A DNA stretch of 50,799 nt from Caulobacter endophyticus (GTDB lineage: Bacteria > Pseudomonadota > Alphaproteobacteria > Caulobacterales > Caulobacteraceae): contig NZ_QDKQ01000019.1 of NCBI RefSeq assembly GCF_003116815.1, forward strand, positions 1 through 50,799, written 5' to 3'. Within the stretch, counting starts at the first letter, position 1; the number at the start of each line of letters is the position of its first letter. A model generated the notes under the pieces. That model was given only the letters and a program-made list of their open reading frames with translations. It was not told the origin of the DNA and searched no databases. Positions 16,950 through 25,872 of the stretch are shown here, one piece after another. Both the position numbers and the translations under genes were made by a program.

Positions 16950-16965
16950 TGTGCGATTTCGCACA
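16950..16965. promoter_or_regulatory. Palindrome in the multicopper oxidase promoter region
   Basis: TGTGCGA-TT-TCGCACA, two 7-bp arms with a 2-bp spacer, lies 73-88 bp upstream of the multicopper oxidase start, in an AT-rich patch (CTAAATTTTT next to it). Position and symmetry suit a repressor or activator site for the oxidase operon. It could instead be a weak hairpin after the 2OG-Fe gene; a T-run on the transcribed strand is absent, which argues against a terminator. No regulator gene is adjacent. Confidence 0.45.
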
Positions 16966-16987
16966 CGCCGCCCCTATCGACGCCCCA

Positions 16988-17608
16988 TCAGCGCCAGGCG
17001 TAGTTGAAGCTGACGCTGATCCGCTGCTCCTCGGCCTGGTTGGGCGTCACCTCGTGGCGCAGCCAGCTCTCCCACATCAGGATCGTGCCCGGCTCGGGCT
17101 GCACATAGACGAACGGCTGCAGGGTCTCGGGCGCATCGTCCAGGCGGGTGGGTGCGGCCATCATCATCGGCAGGCGCGGATCCTCGAATTTCAGGGCCGA
17201 GGCGCCGGGCGGAATGGTCACGTAGACCGTGCCGGAAATCACGCTGTGAGGATGGATATGGCCGGTGTGCTGGCCGCCCGGATCCAGGATGTTGATCCAG
17301 AAGCTGTCCATCACCAGCTTGCCGCCGGCCAAGTCGAAGCGCAGGTCCTTGGCGAAAGCGGCGGCGTGCTTGTCGAGCTTCTTCTTCAGCTCGGCGAACA
17401 GGCTGTCGCGCTGGGGCAGGTCGTCCAGCGACGCGTAGGAAGTATAGCCCAGATAGCCCTTGCGCTCGGCCCAGGCCTGGCCGGCCTCGTCGTCCTCGGC
17501 CACGGCGATGCAGGCGTCGTGCAGGTCGTCGATGAAGGCGTCGAACCCCTTCTCGCCGGACAGGGAGGCTTCATAGAGCGGGGTGACGAAGAGCGAACGG
17601 CTGGTCAT
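16988..17608 (-). CDS. Putative 2OG-Fe(II) oxygenase (TIGR02466-like)
   Basis: A 206-residue protein resembling the TIGR02466 family of putative 2-oxoglutarate/iron oxygenases. 'LVMDSFWINILDPGGQHTGHIHPHSVISGTVYV' contains H117 and H119 as candidate iron ligands; H185 in 'WLRHEV' and R196 in 'QRISVSFNY' complete the double-stranded beta-helix pattern. The substrate is unknown. ATG 17608 precedes the conserved 'LFVTPLYE'. It lies upstream of the oxidase operon on the same strand but is separated from it by 110 bp containing a palindrome, so it may be transcribed separately. Confidence 0.75.
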   Translation of the reverse strand: MTSRSLFVTPLYEASLSGEKGFDAFIDDLHDACIAVAEDDEAGQAWAERKGYLGYTSYASLDDLPQRDSLFAELKKKLDKHAAAFAKDLRFDLAGGKLVMDSFWINILDPGGQHTGHIHPHSVISGTVYVTIPPGASALKFEDPRLPMMMAAPTRLDDAPETLQPFVYVQPEPGTILMWESWLRHEVTPNQAEEQRISVSFNYAWR

Positions 17609-17669
17609 GGCGCGCCTCATAGCGCCCGAGCGCGTTGACGACAAACCACGAATGGAACATCATGGGAAC

Positions 17670-17927
17670 ATGGCTGACGGCGATCACACCCTGAAGATCA
17701 ATGCGGCGCTCGCCGAGCGGCTGAGGGCGGTGTCGGACGGCCTCGGCAAGAGCGTGGACGAGTATGCTACTCAGCTTCTCGACGCCTTCACCGGCCTCGA
17801 TCCCCGCAAGCACGACGAAGCCTATTGGGGCGAAGTGCAACGTATCTGCGATGAGACCGAACGTGACGGCGGCATTCCTTGGGAGCAGGCGCAAACCAGA
17901 CTGCGAAATTTCGGCCAGCAGCGCTGA
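17670..17927 (+). CDS. ParD-like antitoxin of a type II toxin-antitoxin pair
   Basis: An 85-residue acidic protein with an N-terminal ribbon-helix-helix-like segment ('HTLKINAALAERLRAVSDGLGKSVDEYATQLLDAF') and an acidic, flexible C-terminal part ('HDEAYWGEVQRICDETERDG') suited to bind a toxin. ATG 17670 gives a good N-terminus; ATG 17652 in the same frame is an alternative. The stop is 3 bp before the toxin GTG. Such antitoxins usually repress their own promoter through the DNA-binding half. The order, antitoxin first, is the usual one. Confidence 0.75.
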   Translation: MADGDHTLKINAALAERLRAVSDGLGKSVDEYATQLLDAFTGLDPRKHDEAYWGEVQRICDETERDGGIPWEQAQTRLRNFGQQR

Positions 17928-17930
17928 GCC

Positions 17931-18212
17931 GTGCGCAGCATCGCGCTTTCCAGGCTCGCGGGGATCGATCTTGATCGCCTGGAGGCTTGGCTTATCAAGA
18001 ACAGCGCCTCTTATGCTGCGGATCTCGGCGTCACGTTGGATCAAGCGATCTCCAGCTTGCAGGAATTTCCAGAACGGGGTCGGCATTCTGGTTTTGGCGA
18101 ACTGCGTGAATTGATCGTGCCATTCCGCACCTGGAGCTACGTGATCACCTATTCCGTGACTGTCAGCAGCGTGATCATCGCGCGCATTCATCACGGCCTG
18201 GAAGATCGCTGA
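17931..18212 (+). CDS. ParE/RelE-family toxin
   Basis: A 93-residue protein of the RelE/ParE fold: '[40 protein letters not shown]' carries two helices and the usual 'FP..GR' turn, followed by the beta-hairpin '[19 protein letters not shown]' and the terminal '[13 protein letters not shown]'. ParE members poison DNA gyrase and RelE members cleave mRNA at the ribosome; the terminal 'H..R' resembles ParE slightly more. It starts at GTG 17931, 3 bp after the antitoxin. Third-position GC is lower than in neighbouring genes, consistent with acquisition by transfer. Confidence 0.8.
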   Translation: MRSIALSRLAGIDLDRLEAWLIKNSASYAADLGVTLDQAISSLQEFPERGRHSGFGELRELIVPFRTWSYVITYSVTVSSVIIARIHHGLEDR

Positions 18213-18241
18213 ACCCGCCGGACTCGCCTATATCTGCCTCC

Positions 18242-20152
18242 GTGACCGACACCACCGCCGACATCCCCTCCCCCGCCGAACCGCCGAAGCTTTCCGGCGC
18301 CGCCCTGATCAAGGACGAGGTCACGCGCCTGCCCGATGGGCCGGGCGTCTACCGGATGATCGGCGACGCCGGCGAGGTGCTGTACGTCGGCAAGGCGAAA
18401 AGCCTCAAGAAGCGCGTGGTGCAGTACGCGCAAGGCCGCTTCCACACCAACCGCATCGCCCACATGGTCGACGCCACCCGGGCCATGGAGTTCGTCACCA
18501 CCCGCACCGAAGCCGACGCCCTGCTGCTCGAGATCAACCTGATCAAGCAGCTAAAGCCGCGCTTCAACGTGCTGCTGCGCGACGACAAGAGCTTTCCCGA
18601 AATCCTGATCCGCCGCGACCACGACGCGGCCCAGCTGCGCAAGCATCGCGGCGCCCACGCGATCAAGGGCGACTATTTCGGGCCGTTCGCCAGCGCCTGG
18701 GCGGTGAACCGCACGCTCAACACCCTGCAGAAGGCGTTTCTGCTGCGCTCTTGCAGCGACAGCGTCTACGAGACGCGCGACCGGCCTTGCATGCTGCACC
18801 AGATCAAGCGCTGCGCAGCGCCCTGCACCGGCCTGATCAGCCTGGAGGACTACGGCGCCCTGGTCGACCAGGCCGAGGCTTTCCTGAGGGGGAAGTCGCG
18901 CGCGGTCATGGGACAGATGGCCAAGGAGATGGAGGCTGCGGCCGAAGACCTTGAGTTCGAGCGCGCCGCCCGTCTGCGCGACCGCATCCGCGCCCTCGCC
19001 GCCGTCGCCCAGGAAAGCCAGATCAATCCCGAGACCGTGGAAGAGGCCGACGTCGTCGCCCTGCACGTCGAGGGCGGACAGGCCTGCGTGCAGGTCTTCT
19101 TCTTCCGGGCGGGCCAGAACTGGGGCAACCACGCCTACTTCCCCCGCATCACCGGGGCGGCCGAGGACGAAGAGGAAGGCGTCACCGAGGAGCAGCGGAT
19201 CATCACCGCGTTCCTGGGCCAGTTCTACGACGACAAGCCGATCCCGCGCCTGATCCTGGCCAACGTCCAGCCGGCCGACTCCCAGCTCCTGACCGAGGCC
19301 TTCGCGCTGAAGAGCGGCCGCAAGGTCGAGATCGCCGTGCCCAAGCGCGGCGAGAAGGCCGATCTCGTGGGCCACGCCCTGACCAACGCCAAGGAGGCTC
19401 TGGGCCGCCGCATGGCCGAGGGCAGCGCCCAGACCAAGCTGCTGATCGGCGTCGGCGAAGCCTTCAAGCTGGACGGCCCGCCCGAGCGGATCGAGGTCTA
19501 CGACAATAGCCACATCCAGGGCACCAACGCCGTGGGCGGCATGATCGTGGCCGGGCCGGAAGGCTTCATGAAGGGCCAGTACCGCAAGTTCAACATCAAG
19601 AGCACCGAGCTCACGCCCGGCGACGACTACGGCATGATGAAGGAGGTGCTGCGCCGCCGCTTCGCCCGCCTGGTCAAGGAGGAGGAGGAAGGCGACGACG
19701 CCAACCGTCCCGACCTCGTCCTCGTCGACGGCGGCAAGGGCCAGTTGGACGCGGCGCTGGAGATCATGGCCGACCTCGGGGTCGACGACATCGCCGTCGT
19801 CGGCGTCGCCAAGGGTCCCGACCGCGACGCCGGGCTGGAGCGGTTCTTCATCCCCGGCCAGACCCCGTTCATGCTCGAGCCCAAGTCGCCGGTTCTCTAC
19901 TACCTGCAGCGCCTGCGCGACGAGGCCCACCGCTTCGCCATCGGCGCCCACCGCACCCGCCGCAGCATGGATCTGAAGAAGAACCCGCTCGACGAGATCG
20001 AGGGCGTCGGTCCCGGCCGCAAGAAGGCCCTGCTGCACGCCTTCGGCTCGGCCAAGGGCGTCGGGCGGGCCGGCGTCGAGGACCTCGTGAAGGTCGACGG
20101 CGTCAGCCAGGCCCTGGCCGAGCGCATCCACGCCTTCTTCCGCAAGGGCTGA
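18242..20152 (+). CDS. uvrC: Excinuclease ABC subunit C
   Basis: A 636-residue UvrC, which makes the two incisions in nucleotide-excision repair. The GIY-YIG nuclease domain is at about residues 32-110 ('PDGPGVYRM', '[14 protein letters not shown]'). A Cys cluster follows ('[19 protein letters not shown]', 'CAAPC'), then a UVR motif ('[17 protein letters not shown]') that contacts UvrB, the RNase H-like nuclease domain with '[11 protein letters not shown]' and '[12 protein letters not shown]', and two C-terminal helix-hairpin-helix motifs ('[13 protein letters not shown]'). Full length. GTG at 18242 starts the frame; no strong ribosome binding site is obvious. Confidence 0.96.
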   Translation: MTDTTADIPSPAEPPKLSGAALIKDEVTRLPDGPGVYRMIGDAGEVLYVGKAKSLKKRVVQYAQGRFHTNRIAHMVDATRAMEFVTTRTEADALLLEINLIKQLKPRFNVLLRDDKSFPEILIRRDHDAAQLRKHRGAHAIKGDYFGPFASAWAVNRTLNTLQKAFLLRSCSDSVYETRDRPCMLHQIKRCAAPCTGLISLEDYGALVDQAEAFLRGKSRAVMGQMAKEMEAAAEDLEFERAARLRDRIRALAAVAQESQINPETVEEADVVALHVEGGQACVQVFFFRAGQNWGNHAYFPRITGAAEDEEEGVTEEQRIITAFLGQFYDDKPIPRLILANVQPADSQLLTEAFALKSGRKVEIAVPKRGEKADLVGHALTNAKEALGRRMAEGSAQTKLLIGVGEAFKLDGPPERIEVYDNSHIQGTNAVGGMIVAGPEGFMKGQYRKFNIKSTELTPGDDYGMMKEVLRRRFARLVKEEEEGDDANRPDLVLVDGGKGQLDAALEIMADLGVDDIAVVGVAKGPDRDAGLERFFIPGQTPFMLEPKSPVLYYLQRLRDEAHRFAIGAHRTRRSMDLKKNPLDEIEGVGPGRKKALLHAFGSAKGVGRAGVEDLVKVDGVSQALAERIHAFFRKG

Positions 20153-20293
20153 CCCGCCTACCCAAAACGCGCCCGCCGCGATTGACAACACCGTTCTGCG
20201 AACGCAACCTTAAGGGCGCTCTGGAAAAGCATTCAACCTGCCACGTGGCGCGACCAACGCGCCGCGCCGGAGCCGTTCGGGGGAAACATCGCC

Positions 20294-21634
20294 ATGACCA
20301 TTCTGCCGTTCCTGCGGGGCCGCGGCTTCGCGCGCCCGCTCGCCTCGGCCTGCGCCGACACCGAAGCGCCCAAGCCGATACCGTCCGAGCTGTCGGTGAT
20401 CCGCCTGCCGGCCGATCACTACCTGCATCGCGACGCCCCCACCGAGTGGTGGTGGCACATCGGCACGCTGAAGGCCGGCGACCGGGTGTTCGGCTTCGAG
20501 ATCAACGCCGCCTCGTTCCAGGGACGGGGCTTTGGCTTCTCGCAGATCATGCTGACCGACGTGGCGGCCCAGAAGCACTACCAGCGCACCACCACCTTCA
20601 CCCCGCCGGCCGGCTACGATCCGGCGACCTGGGCCGAGCACGACGTCAACCGCGACTGGCGCGTGCGCCTGGGCGATCCCAACAGCCGCCTGACCGCGAT
20701 CAAGGTCACCAGCCCCGGCTCGGGCTACGATCCGGTGGCCACCACCGTAACCGTGACCGGCGGCGGCGGCTCGCAGGCCATCGCCTGGCCGCTGGTCGAC
20801 CCGACCACCGGCGCGATCCTCTCTATCCAGCTGACCAATCCGGGCCGCGGCTACACCTCGCCGCCGCACATCGTCATCAACGGCAAGGGCTCGGGCGCCA
20901 TGGCCGAGGCGGTCCACACCTACATCACCATGGACGCCGCCTGGGGCGACCCGACACAGAACATGGCCGTGGTCACCAAGCTGACCGACGACGCCACCGA
21001 CACCGAGATCGTCTTCGACCTGACCATGTCGCAGAATGGTGCGCCCTTCGTGGTCTGGGGCACCGGCGTCACCCAGATCCTGCCGCCGGCCAGCGGCTCG
21101 CACCTGCAGACCGGCAACTACTACTACTCGCTGACCAACATCGCCGCCTCCGGCACAATCAGCATCGACGGCGAGATCTTCGAGGTCACGGGCAAGACCT
21201 GGATGGACCACGAATACGGCTTCTTCGGCACAGCCCAGAACCCGGTGAAGTGGATCCTCCAGAACGCCCAGCTCGACAACGGCTGGTCGCTGTCGAACCA
21301 CTATGTGCTGTCGGCCGGCAACCCGCCGCCCAAGCCCGGCGAGCCGGTGCCCTGCGAGGTCACCCTTCAGGATCCCGAAGGCCGGATGTACGTCGCGCCC
21401 GGCGTCATGACCGCCGAACGCCCGTGGACCAGCCCGGCCTCGAAGGTGACCTACTATCTCGACTACCAGCTCGACATCGCCGGCTTCGACGCGGTGCTGA
21501 ACTTCAAGGCCCTGGTGGCCAACCAGGAGTTTCCGCTGCCCACCGGCTCGATCTACGAGGGGATCGCCTCGGCCGAAGGCAGCTTCCAGGGCAGGCCCGC
21601 CACGGGCACGGGCTGGATCGAACAGGCGCTCTGA
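20294..21634 (+). CDS. AttH/CrtC-like lipocalin-fold protein with an inserted beta domain
   Basis: A 446-residue protein of the AttH/carotenoid 1,2-hydratase-like family, shown by 'PTEWWWHIGTLKAGDRVFGFEINA' near residue 49 and 'WMDHEYGFFG' near 302. Between 'DWRVRLGD' (about 128) and 'YITMDAAWGD' (about 210) sits an insertion, residues 132-206, with two 'I..I.VTSPGSGY' type motifs ('VTSPGSGYDP' and 'LTNPGRGYTSPPHIVI'). This Gly-Ser-Gly-Tyr module is common in secreted and phage proteins. There is no clear signal peptide. Family members bind or hydrate lipophilic molecules; the substrate here is unknown. Confidence 0.8.
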   Translation: MTILPFLRGRGFARPLASACADTEAPKPIPSELSVIRLPADHYLHRDAPTEWWWHIGTLKAGDRVFGFEINAASFQGRGFGFSQIMLTDVAAQKHYQRTTTFTPPAGYDPATWAEHDVNRDWRVRLGDPNSRLTAIKVTSPGSGYDPVATTVTVTGGGGSQAIAWPLVDPTTGAILSIQLTNPGRGYTSPPHIVINGKGSGAMAEAVHTYITMDAAWGDPTQNMAVVTKLTDDATDTEIVFDLTMSQNGAPFVVWGTGVTQILPPASGSHLQTGNYYYSLTNIAASGTISIDGEIFEVTGKTWMDHEYGFFGTAQNPVKWILQNAQLDNGWSLSNHYVLSAGNPPPKPGEPVPCEVTLQDPEGRMYVAPGVMTAERPWTSPASKVTYYLDYQLDIAGFDAVLNFKALVANQEFPLPTGSIYEGIASAEGSFQGRPATGTGWIEQAL

Positions 21635-21645
21635 GGCGACCCTGG

Positions 21646-21676
21646 CCGCGGAGGGCGAAGGTCCTTCGCGGCCCTT
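21646..21676. terminator. Hairpin between convergent genes
   Basis: GCGAAGG-T-CCTTCGC with extended GGCC pairing on either side lies between the stops of the AttH-like gene and the HWE kinase gene (46-bp gap). It is probably a shared terminator, although no long T-run follows on either strand. Confidence 0.5.
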
Positions 21677-21680
21677 CTGT

Positions 21681-23357
21681 CTAGAAGTCGTTGCTCCAGC
21701 GCTGCACCGAGGCCAGCGGCAGCCACGCCTCGAAAACCAGGCCGTCGGCGCGGAAGTCGAAGCGCGAGCGGCCCTTCAGCTCGCGCTGGGTCAGGTTCTC
21801 GATCAGCCGCGCCCCGAAGCCCAGACGCTCGGGCTGACTGACCGCCGGGCCGCCGCTCTCGCTCCAGGTCAGGCGCAGCTGGCGGGCGTCCTGGTCGACG
21901 CTCCAGCGCAGGTTCACCCGTCCCTCGGCCGCCGACAGGGCGCCGTACTTGGCGCTGTTGGTCGCCAGTTCGTGCAGGACCATCGACAGCGACACCGCCA
22001 CGTGCGGACTGAGCGCCACGCCGGGCCCCGAGGCGTCGATGCCCTCGCCGTGCGCCTTGACGCAGATCGCCGCGACGTCGGTCAGGTCGGCCTCGTTCCA
22101 GCCGGTGCGGGTCAGGAGATCGTGCGCGGCCGAGAACGCCACCAGACGCTCGGTGAATATCCGCACCTGCTCGGCGTCGAGCTTGGCGAAGGTCTGGCGG
22201 GCCAGCGACTGCACCGTGGCCAGGTTGTTCTTCACCCGGTGGTTCAGCTCGTTGATCATCACCGCCTGGCGCGCCTCGCGGGCCTCCAGCTCGTGCGAGG
22301 CGGCGACCAGGGCCTCGCGCACCGCGGCGATCTCGGCCAGGCCGCCGCGCTTGCCGCCGTCCAGCGGCCGTCCCTCGCCGATCGCGCCGGCGTCCTCCAC
22401 CAGGCCCACGACCTCGCGGTTGATGCGGTTGGCCAGGAACAACGCCATGCTCACCCCCAGCAGCAGCAGCAGCGGAAAGATCGCCGCCGTGCCCCAGGCC
22501 GCCGCCACGCCGACCTTCGCGACGTCGGCGCGGGGGATGGCCACCACCAGCGTCCAGCCGGTGCGCGGCGAGCGGGTGTAGGCCACGCGGGTCTTTACGT
22601 TGTCGAGCGACACGCTCTTGCTGACCCCCTCGTTCGAGCGGGCGAGGTTGCGGGTCATGTCGGGCGAGGCGCTGGCCCCGGTGAAGCGCTCGTTGCGCAC
22701 CGAGCGGGCGATCACCTTGCGCTGGTTGTCCAGGATCGTGGCCACCCAGCGGTCAGGCGCGCGCTGCTGGCGGAACACCGAGGTGAAGCTGGCCGCCTCG
22801 ACCACGTAGGACACCACATAGGGCTCGCCCTTGATGTCGACCGGCGCGCCCACGGTCACCACGTGACGCTGAGCCATGGCTCCCATGCGCAGGTCCGAAA
22901 CCTGGGTGCGGCCCGCCGCGCGGGCGGCGACCATGTAGGCCGGCGGCGGGGTCTTGGGCAGGGCCGAGCCCCAGGGCGCCAGGGTATTGACCCGCTGCTG
23001 GCCGTCGGCGGCCGTCACCACCACCCAGCCGGGACGGTTCAGCGTGGCGCGCCGGGCCCGCAGGTCGAAGGCCTTCCAGTCGCCGTTCAGCAGAGCCTGG
23101 TCGGTGGCCAGGGTCTCGGCCACGGCCACGCCCTCGGCCACCTGCCGGTCGACCGCGCCCGACAGCGCCCGGGCGGTGGCCAGCAGCTGTTCTTCCAGCT
23201 GGTCGCGGTTCTGGCGGTTGGAGCGTTCGAGCAGCAGGCCGGTCGCCGCTAGGGCGGGCGCCAGCAGGCTGACGGTCAGCAGCACCAGCAGGCCGCGGAC
23301 CGAGCCGCGCAGGCCCCGGTGCGAGGTCGCCGGGGGCTCGGAAGAGTTGGACGCCAT
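21681..23357 (-). CDS. Membrane HWE/HisKA_2-type sensor histidine kinase
   Basis: A 558-residue sensor kinase. A membrane segment at about 20-43, a periplasmic sensor region at 44-285 resembling a Cache domain ('WVVVTAADGQQRVNTLAPWG', 'TGWTLVVAIPRADV'), and a second membrane segment at 286-309 precede the cytoplasmic kinase. The phosphoacceptor is H373 in 'INELNHRVKNNLATVQSLA', the HWE/HisKA_2 signature, with an ATP-binding block 'VLHELATNSAKYGALS' and 'GFGARLIENLTQRELKG'. No response regulator gene is adjacent, so the partner is encoded elsewhere. The ligand is unknown. Confidence 0.9.
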   Translation of the reverse strand: MASNSSEPPATSHRGLRGSVRGLLVLLTVSLLAPALAATGLLLERSNRQNRDQLEEQLLATARALSGAVDRQVAEGVAVAETLATDQALLNGDWKAFDLRARRATLNRPGWVVVTAADGQQRVNTLAPWGSALPKTPPPAYMVAARAAGRTQVSDLRMGAMAQRHVVTVGAPVDIKGEPYVVSYVVEAASFTSVFRQQRAPDRWVATILDNQRKVIARSVRNERFTGASASPDMTRNLARSNEGVSKSVSLDNVKTRVAYTRSPRTGWTLVVAIPRADVAKVGVAAAWGTAAIFPLLLLLGVSMALFLANRINREVVGLVEDAGAIGEGRPLDGGKRGGLAEIAAVREALVAASHELEAREARQAVMINELNHRVKNNLATVQSLARQTFAKLDAEQVRIFTERLVAFSAAHDLLTRTGWNEADLTDVAAICVKAHGEGIDASGPGVALSPHVAVSLSMVLHELATNSAKYGALSAAEGRVNLRWSVDQDARQLRLTWSESGGPAVSQPERLGFGARLIENLTQRELKGRSRFDFRADGLVFEAWLPLASVQRWSNDF

Positions 23358-23517
23358 GGGCGGATTTACGCGGCGGCCGCCAGGAGGTTGCAGCCAGCCC
23401 CAAGGATCGCGCCGTTCGTCAGCCCCGCCATGCCCCTGCTCCCCTGCCCGGATGACGCGACCTTACGCGATGCGTCGGCGCTGTCACCCGGTAAGAAACC
23501 CACGTTACGCGTCAACC

Positions 23518-24795
23518 TCAGGCGTCGGTGCGGGTCTTCAGCAGCGCCAGGGCGACAAAGCTGATCCCCGCGGCGACCGCCAGGTAGATCCCCACCGGCG
23601 CCAGGCCGCCCTGGGCGGCCAGGGCGGTGGCCGCCATGGGCGTCAGCCCGCCGCCGATGATGCCGCCGATGTTGAAGGCCATCGAGGCGCCGGTGTAGCG
23701 CACGCGGGTCGGGAACAGTTCGGGCAGCCACGAGCCCAGCGGGCCATAGACGAAGCCCATGGCGAACAGGGCCAGAGACAGGAAGGCGCAGATCAGGCCC
23801 AGCGAGCCGGCGCCCATCATCACCGGCAGCAGCGCGCCGGCGGCCACGGTCATGGCGCAGCCGGCCATCAGCACCCGGCGCGGCGTCGTGGCGTCCGACC
23901 AGTAGCCCGAGACGACGATGCCGCCGGCCATGAACAGGATGGCGAACAGCTGCACGCCTAGGAACAGCTGGCGATCATAGCCCAGGGTCTTGGCGCCGTA
24001 TCCAAGGGCGAAGGCCGTGGTCAGGTAGAAGAGCGCGAAGCAGCAGACCACAGCGAAGGTGCCGCCCAGGGTTTCCTTCCAGTGGCGCTTCAGCAGTTCG
24101 GCGATCGGCGCCGCGGCCGGCGGCTCGTGGGCCAGGGCGGCGGCGAAGGCCGGGGTCTCGGTCAGCTTCAGCCGCACCCACAGGCCAAGCCCCACCAGCA
24201 CGGCGCTGGCCAGGAACGGCAGGCGCCAGCCCCAGGCCATGAATTGTTCGGCGCTCAGCAGCAGGCCCAGGATCAGGAAGAGGCCGTTGGCGGCAATAAA
24301 GCCCACCGGCGCGCCCAACTGTGGGAACATGCCGAAACGGGCCTTCCAGCCGGGAGGCGCGTTCTCGACCGCCAGCAGCGCCGCCCCGCCCCACTCGCCG
24401 CCCAGACCAAAGCCCTGGCCGAACCGCAGCACGCACAGCAGCGCCGGCGCCAGCCAGCCGGCCATCTGGTAGGTGGGCAGGAAGGCGATCAGCAGGGTCG
24501 AGCCGCCCATCAGCATCAGCGACGCCACCAGGGTCGACTTGCGGCCGATGCGGTCGCCGAAGTGGCCGAAGGCGATCGCGCCGACCGGCCGGGCGAAGAA
24601 CGCCACCGCCAGGCTGGCGTAGGAGGCCAGAAGCTGCATCGAGGCCGAGTGCGACGGGAAGAACAGCGGCCCGAACACCAGCGAGGCGGCCGTGGCGTAG
24701 ATGTAGAAGTCGTAGAACTCCACCGCCGTGCCCACCAGGCTGGCCAGCAGCACGCGGCGGGTGGAATTGGCGGTCGGGTCGGCGCTGGCGGTCAT
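23518..24795 (-). CDS. MFS transporter of the metabolite:H+ symporter group
   Basis: A 425-residue, 12-segment major facilitator. 'LVGTAVEFYDFYIYATAA' in segment 1, 'RPVGAIAFGHFGDRIGRKSTL' in the segment 2-3 loop and 'FGQGFGLGGEWGGAALLAVENAP' are hallmarks of the MHS group that includes shikimate, proline/betaine and dicarboxylate symporters. The substrate cannot be inferred. ATG 24795 with GAGG 8 bases upstream is favoured over an ATG 36 bases farther upstream. The neighbouring SDR gene on the same strand may act on the transported compound, but a 177-bp spacer with a terminator separates the two. Confidence 0.88.
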   Translation of the reverse strand: MTASADPTANSTRRVLLASLVGTAVEFYDFYIYATAASLVFGPLFFPSHSASMQLLASYASLAVAFFARPVGAIAFGHFGDRIGRKSTLVASLMLMGGSTLLIAFLPTYQMAGWLAPALLCVLRFGQGFGLGGEWGGAALLAVENAPPGWKARFGMFPQLGAPVGFIAANGLFLILGLLLSAEQFMAWGWRLPFLASAVLVGLGLWVRLKLTETPAFAAALAHEPPAAAPIAELLKRHWKETLGGTFAVVCCFALFYLTTAFALGYGAKTLGYDRQLFLGVQLFAILFMAGGIVVSGYWSDATTPRRVLMAGCAMTVAAGALLPVMMGAGSLGLICAFLSLALFAMGFVYGPLGSWLPELFPTRVRYTGASMAFNIGGIIGGGLTPMAATALAAQGGLAPVGIYLAVAAGISFVALALLKTRTDA

Positions 24796-24941
24796 GGCGT
24801 CCTCGGAAACTTGACCACGGCTTGGCTCCACCCGTCCGCCACGTCAACCATCCGAGAGAAGAAAATCACCCGATCCAAACAGGAAATTCGCACGAACCAG
24901 TGAGATTTCTTCGCGCGAACCTCGTTTCAAGGAAGAGGATT

Positions 24942-24972
24942 GCCCCGCCGCATCAACGGCGGGGCGGCGTCC
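24942..24972 (-). terminator. Intrinsic terminator after the SDR gene
   Basis: On the minus strand, directly after the SDR stop, GCCCCGCCG-TTGATG-CGGCGGGGC forms a 9-bp GC stem with a 6-nt loop followed by AATCCTCTT. The short T-rich tail makes it a moderate-strength terminator. It separates the SDR transcript from the downstream MFS gene. Confidence 0.7.
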
Positions 24973-25716
24973 TCAGCGGGCCGAGAAGCCCCCGTCCACC
25001 AAGTGATAGCTGCCGGTGATGAACGAGGCGCGGTCCGACAGCAGGAAGCAGGTCAGGGCAGAAACCTCCTCCGGGCGGCCAAGGCGGCCTGCCGGGTGCA
25101 GGCCGATCAGGCCGGCGCGGGCCTCGTCGGTCATCTCCGAGTGGATCAGCGGGGTCTCGATGAAGCCCGGGCCCACCGCATTGATGCGCACGCCCTGCGG
25201 GGCGTACTCGATGGCGGCGGTCTTGGTCATGCCGACCACCGCATGCTTGGACGAGACATAGGCGCTGGAGCCGGCCCAGCCGTGCGTGCCCAGGATCGAG
25301 GCCATGTTGACGATCGAGCCGCCGCCGGCCGCCAGCAGGGCCGGGATCTCGTACTTCATCGAGTAGAGCACGCTGTTGAGGTCGACATCGACCACGCGCT
25401 TCCACTGGTCGAGCGGATAGTCGGCCGTCGGCACGTTGGGGCCGCCGATGCCGGCATTGTTCACCGCCAGGTGCAGCGCGCCATAGGTGTCGACCGCGAA
25501 CTTGACCATGGCCTCGACCTGCACCGGATCAGCGACGTCCACCTTGAAGGCGCTGGCCGAACCGACCTCCTTCGCCAGGGCCTGGGCCGCGTCGAGGTTG
25601 AAGTCGGCGATCACCACCTTGGCGCCGCCGGCCGCCAGTTCACGCACCACCGCCTCGCCGATGCCCGAGGCGCCGCCGGTGACCAGGGCGACCTTGTTCG
25701 CGAATTCCGTGCTCAT
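24973..25716 (-). CDS. Short-chain dehydrogenase/reductase
   Basis: A 247-residue classical SDR. The nucleotide-binding loop 'TGGASGIG' is at residues 13-20, 'NNAG' at 86-89, and the catalytic triad is S140, Y153 and K157 ('NMASI', 'YVSSK'). Asp38 in 'VVIADFN' at the end of the second strand favours NAD over NADP. 'PGFIETPLI' and 'DGGFSAR' complete the pattern. The substrate, probably a secondary alcohol or 3-oxoacyl compound, is not predictable. A strong palindrome upstream at 25763-25782 may control it. Confidence 0.9.
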   Translation of the reverse strand: MSTEFANKVALVTGGASGIGEAVVRELAAGGAKVVIADFNLDAAQALAKEVGSASAFKVDVADPVQVEAMVKFAVDTYGALHLAVNNAGIGGPNVPTADYPLDQWKRVVDVDLNSVLYSMKYEIPALLAAGGGSIVNMASILGTHGWAGSSAYVSSKHAVVGMTKTAAIEYAPQGVRINAVGPGFIETPLIHSEMTDEARAGLIGLHPAGRLGRPEEVSALTCFLLSDRASFITGSYHLVDGGFSAR

Positions 25717-25762
25717 GAGGCTCTACTCCACTCACTGTTACAATGTACGCCCCGTGTCCTAT

Positions 25763-25782
25763 TTGGGACCGGACGGTCCCAA
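25763..25782. promoter_or_regulatory. 20-bp operator-like palindrome between SDR and PhyH-like genes
   Basis: TTGGGACCG-GA-CGGTCCCAA has perfect 9-bp arms with a 2-bp spacer, in the 156-bp divergent spacer, 47 bp upstream of the SDR start. Size and symmetry suit a TetR-type dimer site. No TetR gene lies within the window next to it. A GTTACAATGTAC sequence nearby (25736-25747) may be part of the SDR promoter. Confidence 0.55.
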
Positions 25783-25872
25783 GCGCCACCACCCTCACCG
25801 CCCATTTTTCCCGTGACGCCTTACGTGCGCATCGTCCTTGCGAGCCTCGCGGTTGACCCCTACGCAATCTCG

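Noticed and set aside
20294..20353. Lipobox-like LASAC near residue 20 of the AttH-like protein
   Set aside because: The preceding segment is Arg-rich and not hydrophobic enough for a signal peptide.
23366..23428. Possible 20-residue peptide on the minus strand (MAGLTNGAILGAGCNLLAAAA)
   Set aside because: A purine-rich stretch lies upstream of its ATG, but the length is too short to support a gene without expression data.
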